A stretch of DNA of 64,000 nt from an uncultured OCS116 cluster bacterium (GCA_902613795.1 CACMIP010000001.1:416087-480086); one strand, 5' to 3'; positions 53,761 to 63,864 are shown, numbered from the stretch's first letter. Translations and numbers: made by a program. The notes: generated by a model not told the origin, from the sequence alone.

Positions 53761-55362
53761 CTAACCCAATAGGGCTGAAGAAATTAATTTTTTTGTATAC
53801 TCATTTTTAGGCTTATTAAATATATTTTCTGTGTAATCCATCTCAATAATTTCACCAGAGTTTAAAACCATCACTCTATCCGATATATATCTTATGACAC
53901 GAAGATCATGGCTTATAAAAATATATGAAGTATTAAATTTATCTTGTAATTTTTTGAGCAAATTTAGTATTTGCAGCTGAACAGTTGCATCCAAAGAACT
54001 CGTTGGCTCATCTAAAACAAGTAATTTTGGCCTTAATATAATCGCTCTTGCTATTGCAATTCTCTGTCGCTGACCACCAGAGAACTCATGCGGGTATCTA
54101 TTCAATTGGTCAGGCTCCAGGCCAACATCCTTGAGTATTTCGAGAACCCTCTCCTTTCTGCCATTTGCATCCAACTCGATTTTTTGCGCAATCAATCCTT
54201 CTTCAATTATCTGCTCTACTGTCAATCTTGGTGATAGTGATCCGAAAGGGTCCTGAAATACAATCTGTAAATCTTTTCTAATTCTTTTAAGGGCTTTGAA
54301 GGATTTTCTTGCAAGATCATCCCCCATAAAGATAATATTACCATCAGATTTTATGAGTCTTAAAATTGATAATCCAATAGTTGTTTTACCTGAACCTGAC
54401 TCGCCAACTAAACCAATTGTTTCCCCTAAGTTAATTGATAAATTGATATTACTGACAACTTTATTGACTCTTGTCTTACGAAATAATTTATTCTGTTCAT
54501 ATTGGGCGCTAAGGGAGTTAAGTTTCAATATCTCGAGTGACTTATTTCTTTTTCGTCTTTTTCCCACAAGATTTCTTGCATTGACCAATCTCTTTGTATA
54601 AGCATCGCTTGGCTTACTGAATATACTGTCCGTTGAACCCTCTTCCACTAAACATCCATTTTGCATCACATAGACATAATCCGTGAAATTTTTTACAATA
54701 CTTAAGTCATGCGTTATGAATAATATAGTCAGATCTAATTCACTCTGAAGAGTTTTCAATAGCTTTAGTATTTCAAATTGTACAGTAACATCAAGTGCAG
54801 TTGTTGGTTCATCTGCAATGAGAAGTTTAGGATTATTTGATAGAGCCATTGCAATCATAACTCTTTGCCTCTCCCCACCAGATAACTGATGTGGATATCG
54901 TGTGAGCTTTGTCTCTGGTTCATTAATCCTTACTTTATGCATTAAATCGATAACTGCTCCTCGAATGTCTTGGGATTTTTTCGTCTTATGCAATATAAGA
55001 GCTTCACTAATTTGTTTTTCAACTGTATGTAATGGGTTCAATGAACTGAGTGGTTCTTGAAAAATCATAGATATTTCATTACCCCTAATTGCGTTCAATT
55101 CTTTCTTATCTATTTTTAGTATATCTCTACCTGAAAAAATAATCTTACTATCATTTGAAATGATGGATGTATTTGGGTTAAGCCTTAATATTGATAATGC
55201 TGTAAGAGTTTTACCTGAACCTGACTCACCGACAATAGAAATTGTTTTACCTTTAGGAATTGATATATTTAAATTCTTAATCCCAAACTCTCCATTACCA
55301 CTAGCAGGAAAGTTGAGCGCGAAATTTATTATTTGCAGTATATTTTTATTGCTCTCAATCAT
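53761..55362 (-). CDS. yejF: Oligopeptide ABC transporter, double ATPase subunit YejF
   Basis: 533 aa with two fused nucleotide-binding domains. First: Walker A GESGSGKT near 47, signature LSGGERQRVMIAMA, Walker B LLIADEPTTALD. Second: GESGSGKTTIGL near 335, FSGGQRQRIAIARA, LLVLDEPTSSLD. Start placed at ATG 55362, 1 nt after the yejE stop; an in-frame extension upstream overlaps yejE. Energises import through YejBE. Confidence 0.93.
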   Translation of the reverse strand: MIESNKNILQIINFALNFPASGNGEFGIKNLNISIPKGKTISIVGESGSGKTLTALSILRLNPNTSIISNDSKIIFSGRDILKIDKKELNAIRGNEISMIFQEPLSSLNPLHTVEKQISEALILHKTKKSQDIRGAVIDLMHKVRINEPETKLTRYPHQLSGGERQRVMIAMALSNNPKLLIADEPTTALDVTVQFEILKLLKTLQSELDLTILFITHDLSIVKNFTDYVYVMQNGCLVEEGSTDSIFSKPSDAYTKRLVNARNLVGKRRKRNKSLEILKLNSLSAQYEQNKLFRKTRVNKVVSNINLSINLGETIGLVGESGSGKTTIGLSILRLIKSDGNIIFMGDDLARKSFKALKRIRKDLQIVFQDPFGSLSPRLTVEQIIEEGLIAQKIELDANGRKERVLEILKDVGLEPDQLNRYPHEFSGGQRQRIAIARAIILRPKLLVLDEPTSSLDATVQLQILNLLKKLQDKFNTSYIFISHDLRVIRYISDRVMVLNSGEIIEMDYTENIFNKPKNEYTKKLISSALLG

Positions 55363-55363
55363 G

Positions 55364-56476
55364 TCAATCAATAAATACCTTTCTTGGATCAAAGGCATCT
55401 CTTACACCTTCACCGATAAAAATCAATAAACTTAGCAAAACAGCAATACCAAAGAAACTAGTCAAACCTAGCCATGGTGCATGAATATTATTTTTACCTT
55501 GCGATAGGAGCTCTCCGAGTGATGCCGATCCAGGGGGTAGGCCAAAACCCAGAAAATCGAGCGACGTGAGAGTGACAATTGATCCATTTAATATGAAAGG
55601 TAAAAATGTTAAAGTTGCAACCATTGCATTTGGTAGAAGGTGCTTGAACATGATTTTGATATTTGACACTCCTAAGGCTTTCGCAGCTAACACATATTCA
55701 AAATTTCTTGCCCTCAAAAATTCTGCTCTAACCACCCCAACCAAACTAACCCATGAAAAAAGTAATAAAATCAATAAAAGAAGCCAGAAGGATGGTGTTA
55801 TGACGGCAGATATTATAATGAGCAGATACAATGATGGAATTGAATTCCATATTTCGATTAATCTCTGTGAAAACAGATCAGTTAGGCCACCAAAAAAACC
55901 TTGTAATGCACCTACAATTATCCCGATACAGGATGATAAAACTGTTAAAATTAAACCAAATATAACAGAAATACGAAAACCATAAACTAATCTTGCCAAA
56001 ACATCCCTGCCTTGATCATCAGTACCTAGCCAATTCCAATTCCAAATATTGCAATTTTTATCATCGATGCCTCCCGGATAATTCTGACATCGCATTTCCC
56101 TCTCTATTAAAAAAGATGGTGGTGAAGGTGCTGGAGATGGAATCTCATAATTGATTGTTTGGTAATTATACCGAACTAAAGGCCACAAAATCCAGCCATT
56201 TGCCTCAATCTCATCTGAGATAAATGGGTCCCTGTAGTCAGTTACCGCCAGAAATCCACCAAATTTTTCTTCGGGATAATCGATAATAATGGGCGTAAGT
56301 ATTTCACCCTTGTAATAGGCGATTACCGGCTTATCATTAATTAAAAGCTCAGAAAATAATGATATTAGGAAAAGAAGAAGGAAAATCCTCAATGATACGA
56401 AAGCACGTCTATTTTTTTTAAAATTATTCAGCCTTCGTCTTGTTACTGGGGTAATATTTTTGTATGGGTTCCACAT
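55364..56476 (-). CDS. yejE: Oligopeptide ABC transporter permease YejE
   Basis: 370-aa membrane protein. N-terminal helix at about 29-48, then a periplasmic loop containing NYPGGIDDKNCNIWNWNWLGTDDQGRDVLARLVYG, the block preceding the permease domain in DppC/OppC/YejE proteins, and EAA-type loop EYVLAAKALGVSNIKIMFKHLLPN. Ends FDPRKVF. Located 24 nt after yejB. Confidence 0.92.
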   Translation of the reverse strand: MWNPYKNITPVTRRRLNNFKKNRRAFVSLRIFLLLFLISLFSELLINDKPVIAYYKGEILTPIIIDYPEEKFGGFLAVTDYRDPFISDEIEANGWILWPLVRYNYQTINYEIPSPAPSPPSFLIEREMRCQNYPGGIDDKNCNIWNWNWLGTDDQGRDVLARLVYGFRISVIFGLILTVLSSCIGIIVGALQGFFGGLTDLFSQRLIEIWNSIPSLYLLIIISAVITPSFWLLLLILLLFSWVSLVGVVRAEFLRARNFEYVLAAKALGVSNIKIMFKHLLPNAMVATLTFLPFILNGSIVTLTSLDFLGFGLPPGSASLGELLSQGKNNIHAPWLGLTSFFGIAVLLSLLIFIGEGVRDAFDPRKVFID

Positions 56477-56500
56477 TTATATATATCTGAACTGCCTCGC

Positions 56501-57598
56501 CTATATCTCTCTCGTTTCAAAATCAATCCTTGGGTCAATCCAATGATACAAGAGGTCAGAGATTAGATTTATCAATAAACCAATAAATGAAAAAATATAT
56601 AGCGTCGCAAAAACTACTGCATAGTCCCTGTTTATAATTGATTCAAAACTCAATAAACCTAGTCCATCTAATGAGAAAATTGTCTCGATTAGAAGTGAAC
56701 CGGTAAAAAATGCTGAAATAAATGCTGCGGGAAAACCAGATATTATGATTAGCATTGCATTACGAAAAACGTGCCTTTTTAGAACTTGATTATCAGTCAA
56801 ACCTTTTGACTTTGCCGTCAGAACGTATTGCTTTCCAATTTCATCTAAAAATGAGTTTTTTGTCAATAAGGTGGTCGTCGCAAACGCAGCAAGTACCATT
56901 GAAAAAAGAGGTAGTGTTATGTGCCACATATAATCAATTATTTTTCCAAATAGACTCAAATCGTGAAAGTTATCTGATGTTAAGCCTCTCAACGGAAACC
57001 AATCAAGATAGCTCCCACCAGCAAAAAAAATTATCAAAAATATCGCTATCAAAAAACCTGGTAGAGCATAACTAACGACAATAATCGTCGAAGTCCATAG
57101 ATCAAATTTTGTGCCATCTCTAATTGCCTTCATCATTCCAAGTGGAATTGAAATTATATAAGATATGAGAGTCATCCAGAGCCCTAAAGATATTGATACG
57201 GGCAGTTTTTCCTTGACGAGATCTATGACTTTTATATCGCGATAATAACTCTCGCCAAAATCAAACGTCATGTAATTGATTATCATATGATAGAATCTCT
57301 GAATTGGAGGCTTATCAAAACCAAATTGTTTTTCGAGCTCTAAAATAAAGTCTTCGTCCAAGCCCTGACTGCCCCGGTATTTACTGTTTGTATCCGAATT
57401 TTGAATACCTTGGCTGAAATCCCCACTGTAACCTCCAGAAATTCTTGATAAGGCTGAGCTGTCAGTCCCCTCAATTTGGGCAATTATCCTTTCAATTGGT
57501 CCGCCAGGAGCAAATTGGATAATTACAAAGCTTATTGCCATTATGCCAAGAATAGTTGGTATTATTAGAAGTAGTCGTTTGATTGTGTATGCAAGCAT
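56501..57598 (-). CDS. yejB: Oligopeptide ABC transporter permease YejB
   Basis: 365-aa permease with the family N-terminus MLAYTIKRLLLIIPTILGIMAISF, a 60-residue insertion typical of YejB (GGYSGDFSQGIQ...), FGESYYRD, and EAA loop QYVLTAKSKGLTDNQVLKRHVFRNA. Six or so membrane helices. Co-transcribed with yejA (31 nt upstream) and yejE. Confidence 0.92.
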   Translation of the reverse strand: MLAYTIKRLLLIIPTILGIMAISFVIIQFAPGGPIERIIAQIEGTDSSALSRISGGYSGDFSQGIQNSDTNSKYRGSQGLDEDFILELEKQFGFDKPPIQRFYHMIINYMTFDFGESYYRDIKVIDLVKEKLPVSISLGLWMTLISYIISIPLGMMKAIRDGTKFDLWTSTIIVVSYALPGFLIAIFLIIFFAGGSYLDWFPLRGLTSDNFHDLSLFGKIIDYMWHITLPLFSMVLAAFATTTLLTKNSFLDEIGKQYVLTAKSKGLTDNQVLKRHVFRNAMLIIISGFPAAFISAFFTGSLLIETIFSLDGLGLLSFESIINRDYAVVFATLYIFSFIGLLINLISDLLYHWIDPRIDFETREI

Positions 57599-57629
57599 AG
57601 TAACTGATCAATATTTTGATATATGGGGT

Positions 57630-59447
57630 TTATTTACTCCACCAAGTAAATAAGTTTACATTGTAGTCAGGTAGATTATCAGAATATTCGAATTTATTCC
57701 ATCTTGCCACTCTTAACCCTTCTGAATAATAGTGAGGGACAACAAAATAGTTCCATTTTAATACTCTATCCAATGCTTTTGTTGTTGATATAAGCTCAGC
57801 CCTTGTATCTGCATAGATAATTCCATCAATAAGCAGATCAATCGCTTCATCTTTAATACCAATTATATTTCGACTACCTTCAGAGTCAGCGGCCTCCGAG
57901 CCCCAATAGTCTCTCTGCTCATTGCCAGGCGACAGACTTTGCGGAAAAGTTGCAACTATAATATCAAAGTCAAACTGATCCGTCCTTAATTGATATTGCG
58001 CAGTGTCTACCAATCTTATGCTAACTTCAATACCAATAGATCTCAGGTTAGTTTGGAATTGCGTTATAATTCTTTCCATATCCGGTTGCGATATGAGGAA
58101 CTCAATAACAAAGGGTTTATTTGTATTTTTATCAATCAGTTTGCCATCAACAATTGTATAACCTGCATCCATTAATAGTGTCTGAGCTTCTCTCAGATTT
58201 CTTCTCATATTTTGTGGACTGCCACCAATAGGATTCTCATAAACCTCATTAAAAACTACATCCGGAATCAAATTACTTATTTCTAACAATATCTCATACT
58301 CCTGCCCGTCAGGCAAAGATGTAGACTCCAACTCAGAATTATCAAAAAAACTATCGATTCTCTGATATTGATTATAGAATAAATTTGAGTTCAGCCATTC
58401 GAAATCGAAGGCAAGATTAAGAGCTTTTCTTACAGCTAAATCTTGAAACTTTGGCTTTCTTAAATTCATTGCAAATGCTTGCATACCTTGAACATTTTTA
58501 AGTTTAAAGAGCTCAAGTTTTACATCTCCATTATCCCTTGCAGAAAAATCATAACCGGTAGCCCATCTCTTTGAGGAGTTTTCAAAAATAATATCTATCT
58601 CGTTTGCCTTAAATGCCTCCAACTGCACTTGGCGATCCCTAAAGTATTCAAAAATAATAGTATCAAAATTATTGAATCCTCTATTTACTGATAAATCTTC
58701 CCCCCAGTAATCTTTGACCCTTTCATATACTACCTTTTTATTGACTTGAACCTCTGCATATTTATATGGTCCTGAACCTAATGGAAAATCCAGTATTGTC
58801 TCACTAAAATCCCTTGTCTGGTCACTCCAAAAATGTTTTGGTAATATTGGAAATTGCCCTGTAATTAGTGGCAGCTCTCGATTGCCTGATTGATCAAATT
58901 TAAACTGAATTGTTTTTTCATTTATAATATTTATTTCACTGACATTACTGTAGTAATATTGATAATTTGGATTATATTCCTTCAGGGTTTCAAGTGACCA
59001 TTTAACATCTTCTGCTGTTATTTTTTTTCCGTCATGCCATCGCGCATTATCTCTTAATTTATAAATTACATACGAAAAGTCAGCGGGGTGGTATATAGCT
59101 TCTGCTAACAACCCATAATAGGAGAAAGGCTCGTCGTCTGAATTTTTAAGCAAGCTATCATATATGTAATAGCTTCCCATTGCCGGTACACCTTTTAGAT
59201 TAAAAGGATTAAGTGTATCAAATGACCCAATTGCTGGCTGCGTTAGGCTTCCTCGCTTTGGGGCTGTTGGATTGACGTAATCAAAATGGGTAAAATTACT
59301 TGAATATTTTAATTCATCCCCAAGGGTTAAAGCATATTCCCATGATATATCATCTAAGTCTCGATAATCTTCTGAAGCTATAGAATTAGTTGTTCCAAAT
59401 AAAAAAAACACAATCAGAAGAAGTATTTTGATTTTTCTAAAAGGCAT
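57630..59447 (-). CDS. yejA: Oligopeptide ABC transporter substrate-binding protein YejA
   Basis: 605-aa periplasmic binding protein of SBP family 5 with a signal peptide of about 25 residues (ILLLIVFFLFGTTNSIAS). WEYALTLGDELKYSSNFTHFDYVNPTAPKRGSL and FNLKGVPAMGSYYIYDSLL mark the YejA group; DNARWHDGKKITAEDVKWSLE is the SBP5 signature. E. coli YejABEF imports microcin C and peptides; general oligopeptide uptake is likely here and would feed the aminopeptidase nearby. Confidence 0.92.
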   Translation of the reverse strand: MPFRKIKILLLIVFFLFGTTNSIASEDYRDLDDISWEYALTLGDELKYSSNFTHFDYVNPTAPKRGSLTQPAIGSFDTLNPFNLKGVPAMGSYYIYDSLLKNSDDEPFSYYGLLAEAIYHPADFSYVIYKLRDNARWHDGKKITAEDVKWSLETLKEYNPNYQYYYSNVSEINIINEKTIQFKFDQSGNRELPLITGQFPILPKHFWSDQTRDFSETILDFPLGSGPYKYAEVQVNKKVVYERVKDYWGEDLSVNRGFNNFDTIIFEYFRDRQVQLEAFKANEIDIIFENSSKRWATGYDFSARDNGDVKLELFKLKNVQGMQAFAMNLRKPKFQDLAVRKALNLAFDFEWLNSNLFYNQYQRIDSFFDNSELESTSLPDGQEYEILLEISNLIPDVVFNEVYENPIGGSPQNMRRNLREAQTLLMDAGYTIVDGKLIDKNTNKPFVIEFLISQPDMERIITQFQTNLRSIGIEVSIRLVDTAQYQLRTDQFDFDIIVATFPQSLSPGNEQRDYWGSEAADSEGSRNIIGIKDEAIDLLIDGIIYADTRAELISTTKALDRVLKWNYFVVPHYYSEGLRVARWNKFEYSDNLPDYNVNLFTWWSK

Positions 59448-59512
59448 AATAAAAATATAATTTAATAACGGGGGAAAGTCTAATTGAAAGATTATATCTT
59501 CCTTCCCAGCAT

Positions 59513-60061
59513 TTACTCTATTGTTGATTCTGAGTCAGGCGAAATATCGTGCAAATAAACAATAAGGTCGGCTCGGTCTTTCGGCTTTCTTATGCCAGCA
59601 TAACCCATAATGGTTCCTGGTAACCATTTTTTTGGATTTTCAAGGAAGTGAAAGAGGTTTTCAAATGTCCAACTCTCATTATTGGCACCTCTTTCATTTA
59701 TAGCGTTGGAATATGCAAAACCATCCATTATGCCCATTTGCCGATCGACTATATTATAGAGATTGGGTCCAATTTTATTTGCTGATCCAGCTTCGAAATT
59801 ATGGCAAGAAACGCATTTTTTTGCTACTTTTTGACCATTCTCAAGGCTCGCCATTACAAGTAATTCCATTACATCTACTTCAACAACCTCTAACGTGTCA
59901 TCTGCAACAGGCATATCCATGTCTGGCACATCAACTACATAGGCCTGCTGTTCAAGTTCAGGTTCGGAATATAGGAAGTCTGTTACAATGGTTAAGACTA
60001 GGATGAATAGGGCGGTCGCACAAATTGCACCAAAAATTTTATTAATTTCAAAACTATCCAT
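59513..60061 (-). CDS. Membrane-anchored class I cytochrome c
   Basis: 182 aa: an N-terminal uncleaved anchor (about 8-30), an acidic linker rich in Asp/Val/Met, then a cytochrome c domain with haem motif CVSCH (about 88-92), KIGPNLYNIVDRQMG and the axial Met region GTIMGYAGI. Resembles CycM-type cytochrome c552 that carries electrons to terminal oxidases. cytochrome c/kdsB/pheA is a recurrent alphaproteobacterial neighbourhood; divergent from kdsB over 121 AT-rich nt. Confidence 0.92.
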   Translation of the reverse strand: MDSFEINKIFGAICATALFILVLTIVTDFLYSEPELEQQAYVVDVPDMDMPVADDTLEVVEVDVMELLVMASLENGQKVAKKCVSCHNFEAGSANKIGPNLYNIVDRQMGIMDGFAYSNAINERGANNESWTFENLFHFLENPKKWLPGTIMGYAGIRKPKDRADLIVYLHDISPDSESTIE

Positions 60062-60182
60062 ATTGTATCAGTCCAAGTCCTTTTTTTATAATATAAATGG
60101 ATTAGTAAAACCACAAAAAAATTTACTAATATTCAATAATTCTAATATTTAATTATATATATTTTTAATTAAAATATTCCAG

Positions 60183-60929
60183 ATGAATAATAGTGATAAA
60201 TCAATAATACTAATACCAGCGAGAATAGGCTCCACAAGGCTGCCCAAGAAGCCACTTCTAAAAATAGATGGCAAAGAAATGGTTCTAAAAGTTTGGGAAA
60301 ACGCCCAGATGTCCAATGCAGATTTAGTTATGATTGCAACAGACTCGATTGAAATCGCCGAGGTCCTCAAAAAAAATAATGCGAAATATTTTATAACCCA
60401 AAACACACACATGAGTGGAACTGATAGAATTTATGAAGCGCTAGAAGTAATAGATCCTGAGAAAAATTATAAATACGTGGTCAATTTACAGGGTGATATC
60501 CCTAATATCAAATCGAGCATTATTGATAAAGGGTTAGAAAAAATAAAAAGTACGGATGCTGATATTCTGACTTATGCAAGAAAAATAGAAAATCAGAAAG
60601 ATATTCTAAATCCAAATATTGTTAAAATTGCAACTAATGTAAAAGATAAAAATAACATCGAAGCGATTTATTTTTCAAGATCTCCAATTCCGCATGGCGC
60701 CAAAGTTTATCTTGAGCATATTGGAGTATATATATACAAAAGAGAAGCACTTGATAAATTTACCTCCATAGAGCAATCTACCCTTGAAAAAGAAGAGCGG
60801 CTAGAACAACTACGTGCGATACAAAATTCACTAAAGATAAATTTAATTCTAATTGATGACAAAATTATTAGCATTGACACGTTAGATGATGTAGAAAGAT
60901 TAATGAAAGCCCAAAAAGGTCAGGATTAA
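60183..60929 (+). CDS. kdsB: 3-deoxy-manno-octulosonate cytidylyltransferase
   Basis: Activates Kdo with CTP for lipid A core synthesis. 248 aa; IPARIGSTRLPKKPLLKIDG near the N-terminus is the nucleotide-binding signature, followed by ATDSIEIAEV, HMSGTDRIYEAL and VVNLQGDIPNI, and IGVYIYKREAL. Together with lptCAB it shows the organism makes lipopolysaccharide. Two nt before pheA. Confidence 0.95.
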   Translation: MNNSDKSIILIPARIGSTRLPKKPLLKIDGKEMVLKVWENAQMSNADLVMIATDSIEIAEVLKKNNAKYFITQNTHMSGTDRIYEALEVIDPEKNYKYVVNLQGDIPNIKSSIIDKGLEKIKSTDADILTYARKIENQKDILNPNIVKIATNVKDKNNIEAIYFSRSPIPHGAKVYLEHIGVYIYKREALDKFTSIEQSTLEKEERLEQLRAIQNSLKINLILIDDKIISIDTLDDVERLMKAQKGQD

Positions 60930-60931
60930 AT

Positions 60932-61795
60932 ATGAAAAATAAGATAGTTTTCCAGGGAGAAATGGGAGCATATTCACATATAGCATGTGTAAAAAAATAT
61001 CCTAGTATGATACCTGTCCCAGCTGCAACTTTTGAAGATGCTTTTACCCAGGTGAAGAACAAAAAAGTAGATTATGCGATGATACCCATCGAGAATTCTT
61101 TGGCTGGAAGGGTCGCAGATATACATCATCTCCTACCCACATCGGACCTGTATATTATTGATGAATTTTTTCTTCCAATTGAACACCAATTAATTGGTGT
61201 TCATGAATCAGATGAGAAGACAATTAAAAATGTTATGAGCCACAGACATGCGCTTGGTCAGTGCAGAAATATCATTAATGAATTAAAGTTAAATCAAATA
61301 GTTGGGGCTGATACAGCAGGTTCTGCAAAAATTATTTCTGAAACAAATGATAAGACAACCGCAGTCTTAGCAAGCGAATTGGCTGCAGAATATTATGACT
61401 TAAAAGTAATTAGAAAAAATGTTGAGGACGAAAATCACAACACCACAAGATTTATAATTCTATCGCATGAACCAGATGATGCTGAGCCTGACGGGAAACC
61501 AACCATCACAAGTATTGTTTTCCGCGTAAGGAATGTTCCAGCAGCGTTATATAAGGCAATGGGTGGTTTTGCAACAAATAGCGTAAATTTAACAAAGTTA
61601 GAGTCCTACATTATTGGTGGTAGCTTTTCTGCTGCCCAATTCTATGTTGATATTGAAGGTCATCCTCATGATGATAACGTCAGATTAGCACTAGAAGAGT
61701 TAGATTTCTTTTCTAGTGAACTCAAAATACTTGGGGTATATCATGCGAGTGAAATGAGATCAAAAACTGAGAGTCATGATCATTATCTCAAATAA
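60932..61795 (+). CDS. pheA: Prephenate dehydratase
   Basis: Decarboxylating dehydration of prephenate to phenylpyruvate. 287 aa: MKNKIVFQGEMGAYSHIAC, MIPIENSLAGRV, DTAGSAKIISE and the catalytic NTTRFIIL block (about 170-176), then an ACT domain with KLESYIIGGSFSAAQFYVDIEGH for phenylalanine feedback. Monofunctional: no chorismate mutase domain, which is separate at 12893-13705. Confidence 0.95.
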   Translation: MKNKIVFQGEMGAYSHIACVKKYPSMIPVPAATFEDAFTQVKNKKVDYAMIPIENSLAGRVADIHHLLPTSDLYIIDEFFLPIEHQLIGVHESDEKTIKNVMSHRHALGQCRNIINELKLNQIVGADTAGSAKIISETNDKTTAVLASELAAEYYDLKVIRKNVEDENHNTTRFIILSHEPDDAEPDGKPTITSIVFRVRNVPAALYKAMGGFATNSVNLTKLESYIIGGSFSAAQFYVDIEGHPHDDNVRLALEELDFFSSELKILGVYHASEMRSKTESHDHYLK

Positions 61796-61860
61796 TACTC
61801 TACCTACAAATATCTACTAAATAACAATAAGTATTTATACCAATATTGAATATGATTTGT

Positions 61861-61866
61861 TATAAT
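61861..61866 (+). promoter_or_regulatory. -10 box of the SRP RNA promoter
   Basis: Perfect TATAAT ending 5 nt before the 13-bp terminal stem of the 4.5S RNA, correct spacing for a start at about 61872. No strong -35 hexamer was found upstream. Confidence 0.6.
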
Positions 61867-61870
61867 CTCA

Positions 61871-61971
61871 TGTGAGAAGTTAGTGTTGGACGTAATTATC
61901 GCCAATCGGGTCAGGTCCGGAAGGAAGCAGCCACAACGATTTTTTTGCGGGTCATTAGCTAACTTCTCACA
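61871..61971 (+). ncRNA. ffs: Bacterial small signal recognition particle RNA (4.5S)
   Basis: About 100 nt closed by a perfect 13-bp stem (TGTGAGAAGTTAG at 61871-61883 with its complement at 61959-61971). The universally conserved domain IV GGTCAGGTCCGGAAGGAAGCAGCC, with the GGAA tetraloop and Ffh-binding internal loops, sits at the tip, flanked by AATCG/CGATT (61904-61908 and 61937-61941). A run of seven T lies on the 3' side within the hairpin. Upstream of dnaX, as in many Alphaproteobacteria. Confidence 0.96.
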
Positions 61972-61998
61972 AATTGCTGCATTAGTGAGAGTAATAAT

Positions 61999-63540
61999 TT
62001 GTCTGAAAATACCAACTACAGAATACTTGCGAGAAAATATAGACCGACTTCATTTGATGAGCTTGTTGGACAAAGCAACTTAGTTGATACTATAAGTAAC
62101 TCTATTCGATCAGGTAGGCTGTCTCAAGCTTACCTATTCACTGGCATAAGAGGCGTAGGTAAAACAACAACTGCAAGAATTCTTGCACGAACAATAAATT
62201 ATACATTAGATAATGCTGAGTATACCCCTTTGATCAAAATTGAAAAAAAAGGATTAAACTGCGATGCAATCATGGAGTCACGTCATCCTGACGTATTCGA
62301 AATGGATGCTGCATCTAATACTGGAATTGATCATATTCGGGAAATTATTAGTTTCGCTCAAACAAAACCTACAATGGCAAAATTTAAAATCTTTATCATT
62401 GATGAAGTGCATATGTTATCAAAACAGGCCTTTAATGGGTTACTCAAGATACTGGAGGAACCACCAGAGCATGTAGTTTTTATATTTGCAACAACTGAAA
62501 TAGAGAAAATTCCTGTAACCGTATTATCACGATGTCAAAAATTTAATTTAAAAAGAATAGATAATGATGTCATGTCTGAATATTTAAAAAAGGTAACCAA
62601 AGAAGAAAATGTCGTAATTAACGATGAGAGTATTCAGCTAATATGCAATGCATCAGAGGGCTCAATGCGAGATGCCTTATCAGTTCTAGACCAAGCCATA
62701 TCGCTCTGTGAGGGAAATATATCTGAAGAAAAATTATCTGAAATGTTAAATCTCAATAATATAAATTTCATCATAGATCTTTTTGAAAAACTGATACTAA
62801 GTCAGGTAGAACAGATTCCAGAAAAAATTAATGAAATTTATCAAAATGGATTTGAGTCGATGTCTGTAATTCGAGATCTGTCAAAAATTACTCATATAGC
62901 CTCACTTATGAAATTAAATATTCCGATACAAAATGATATATTGTCTGGTAAACAGAAGGAAATTTTGGAGAAGCACATTGTGAATACTGATATATCCTCA
63001 CTGGTGTATATGTGGCAAATGCTTCTAAAGGGATATAATGATGTGAAAAATTCATTTAACCAAAATATAGCTCTCGAGATGTTGTTTATAAAACTGTGTT
63101 ATTCAAATCAATTACCCCCAATTGACAGTCTGATTAGCGATTTAAAAGCTACAGTTCAAAAAGACTCAAAAAAAATACAAAGCACAACATCTGAGCAAAT
63201 AGAAGACCTCACTGAGTCCGTCAATATACCTGAAACATTTGATGAGATAAAATCAATGCTTATCGATAATGATATCAGACTCTCAGATGAAATAGATAAG
63301 CTGGATTTAATTGAATATAAAATTGGGCATATAGAACTCACATCAAATGAGGAGTTTGATAATCAGCTAATTAGTAATATACAATCAGCATTGAGAAACA
63401 TGACAAAAATGGATTGGATAATTAATATTTCAGGAAATAATCCAAAAAAAGAAAATCAAATTACAATTAGTAGTATAAAAGAACATTTCCCAGAAGCGGA
63501 AGTAGTCAATGAAGATGATAATATACAGAATGGGGGTTGA
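61999..63540 (+). CDS. dnaX: DNA polymerase III subunit gamma/tau, zinc cysteines largely lost
   Basis: Clamp-loader AAA+ ATPase organising the replicase. Walker A GIRGVGKT at 49-56, FIIDEVHMLS near 131, sensor 1 FATTEIEKIP and arginine finger SRCQKF region intact. The zinc module between Walker A and DAASNTGID, normally four Cys, keeps only Cys88 (GLNCDAI); the first position is Tyr68 and the middle pair is absent. 513 aa, shorter than many, with the alphaproteobacterial C-terminal domain retained. TTG start with GTGAGAG upstream. Abuts ybaB. Confidence 0.94.
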   Translation: MSENTNYRILARKYRPTSFDELVGQSNLVDTISNSIRSGRLSQAYLFTGIRGVGKTTTARILARTINYTLDNAEYTPLIKIEKKGLNCDAIMESRHPDVFEMDAASNTGIDHIREIISFAQTKPTMAKFKIFIIDEVHMLSKQAFNGLLKILEEPPEHVVFIFATTEIEKIPVTVLSRCQKFNLKRIDNDVMSEYLKKVTKEENVVINDESIQLICNASEGSMRDALSVLDQAISLCEGNISEEKLSEMLNLNNINFIIDLFEKLILSQVEQIPEKINEIYQNGFESMSVIRDLSKITHIASLMKLNIPIQNDILSGKQKEILEKHIVNTDISSLVYMWQMLLKGYNDVKNSFNQNIALEMLFIKLCYSNQLPPIDSLISDLKATVQKDSKKIQSTTSEQIEDLTESVNIPETFDEIKSMLIDNDIRLSDEIDKLDLIEYKIGHIELTSNEEFDNQLISNIQSALRNMTKMDWIINISGNNPKKENQITISSIKEHFPEAEVVNEDDNIQNGG

Positions 63541-63861
63541 ATGGATTTTTCCGAGATAATGAAACAAGCCAGCAAAATTCAAGATCAGATGAAATCAGCG
63601 AAAGAAGAACTGAAAAATATTGAAACTGAAGGAACTTCAGGTGGTGGACTTGTTAAGGTAACTATTAATGGCGATCATGAACTAAAAAAAATCGATATTG
63701 ATCCATCCATTTTAGTTGCAAGTGAGAAGGAAATAATAGAAGACCTAATAATAGCAGCGTTCACCGATGCAAAATCAAAAATTAATAGTGAAATTGCAAA
63801 AAAAATGAAAGACATAACGGGTGGCCTTCCGATTCCTCCAGGATTTAATATTGGTTTTTAA
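63541..63861 (+). CDS. YbaB/EbfC family nucleoid-associated protein
   Basis: 106-aa dimeric DNA-binding protein. DFSEIMKQASKIQDQMKSAKEEL helix, GTSGGGLVKVTINGDHELKKIDIDPSI sheet, and C-terminal MKDITGGLPIPPGF are all standard. Starts immediately after the dnaX stop and precedes recR, the universal dnaX-ybaB-recR operon. Confidence 0.95.
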   Translation: MDFSEIMKQASKIQDQMKSAKEELKNIETEGTSGGGLVKVTINGDHELKKIDIDPSILVASEKEIIEDLIIAAFTDAKSKINSEIAKKMKDITGGLPIPPGFNIGF

Positions 63862-63864
63862 TTG

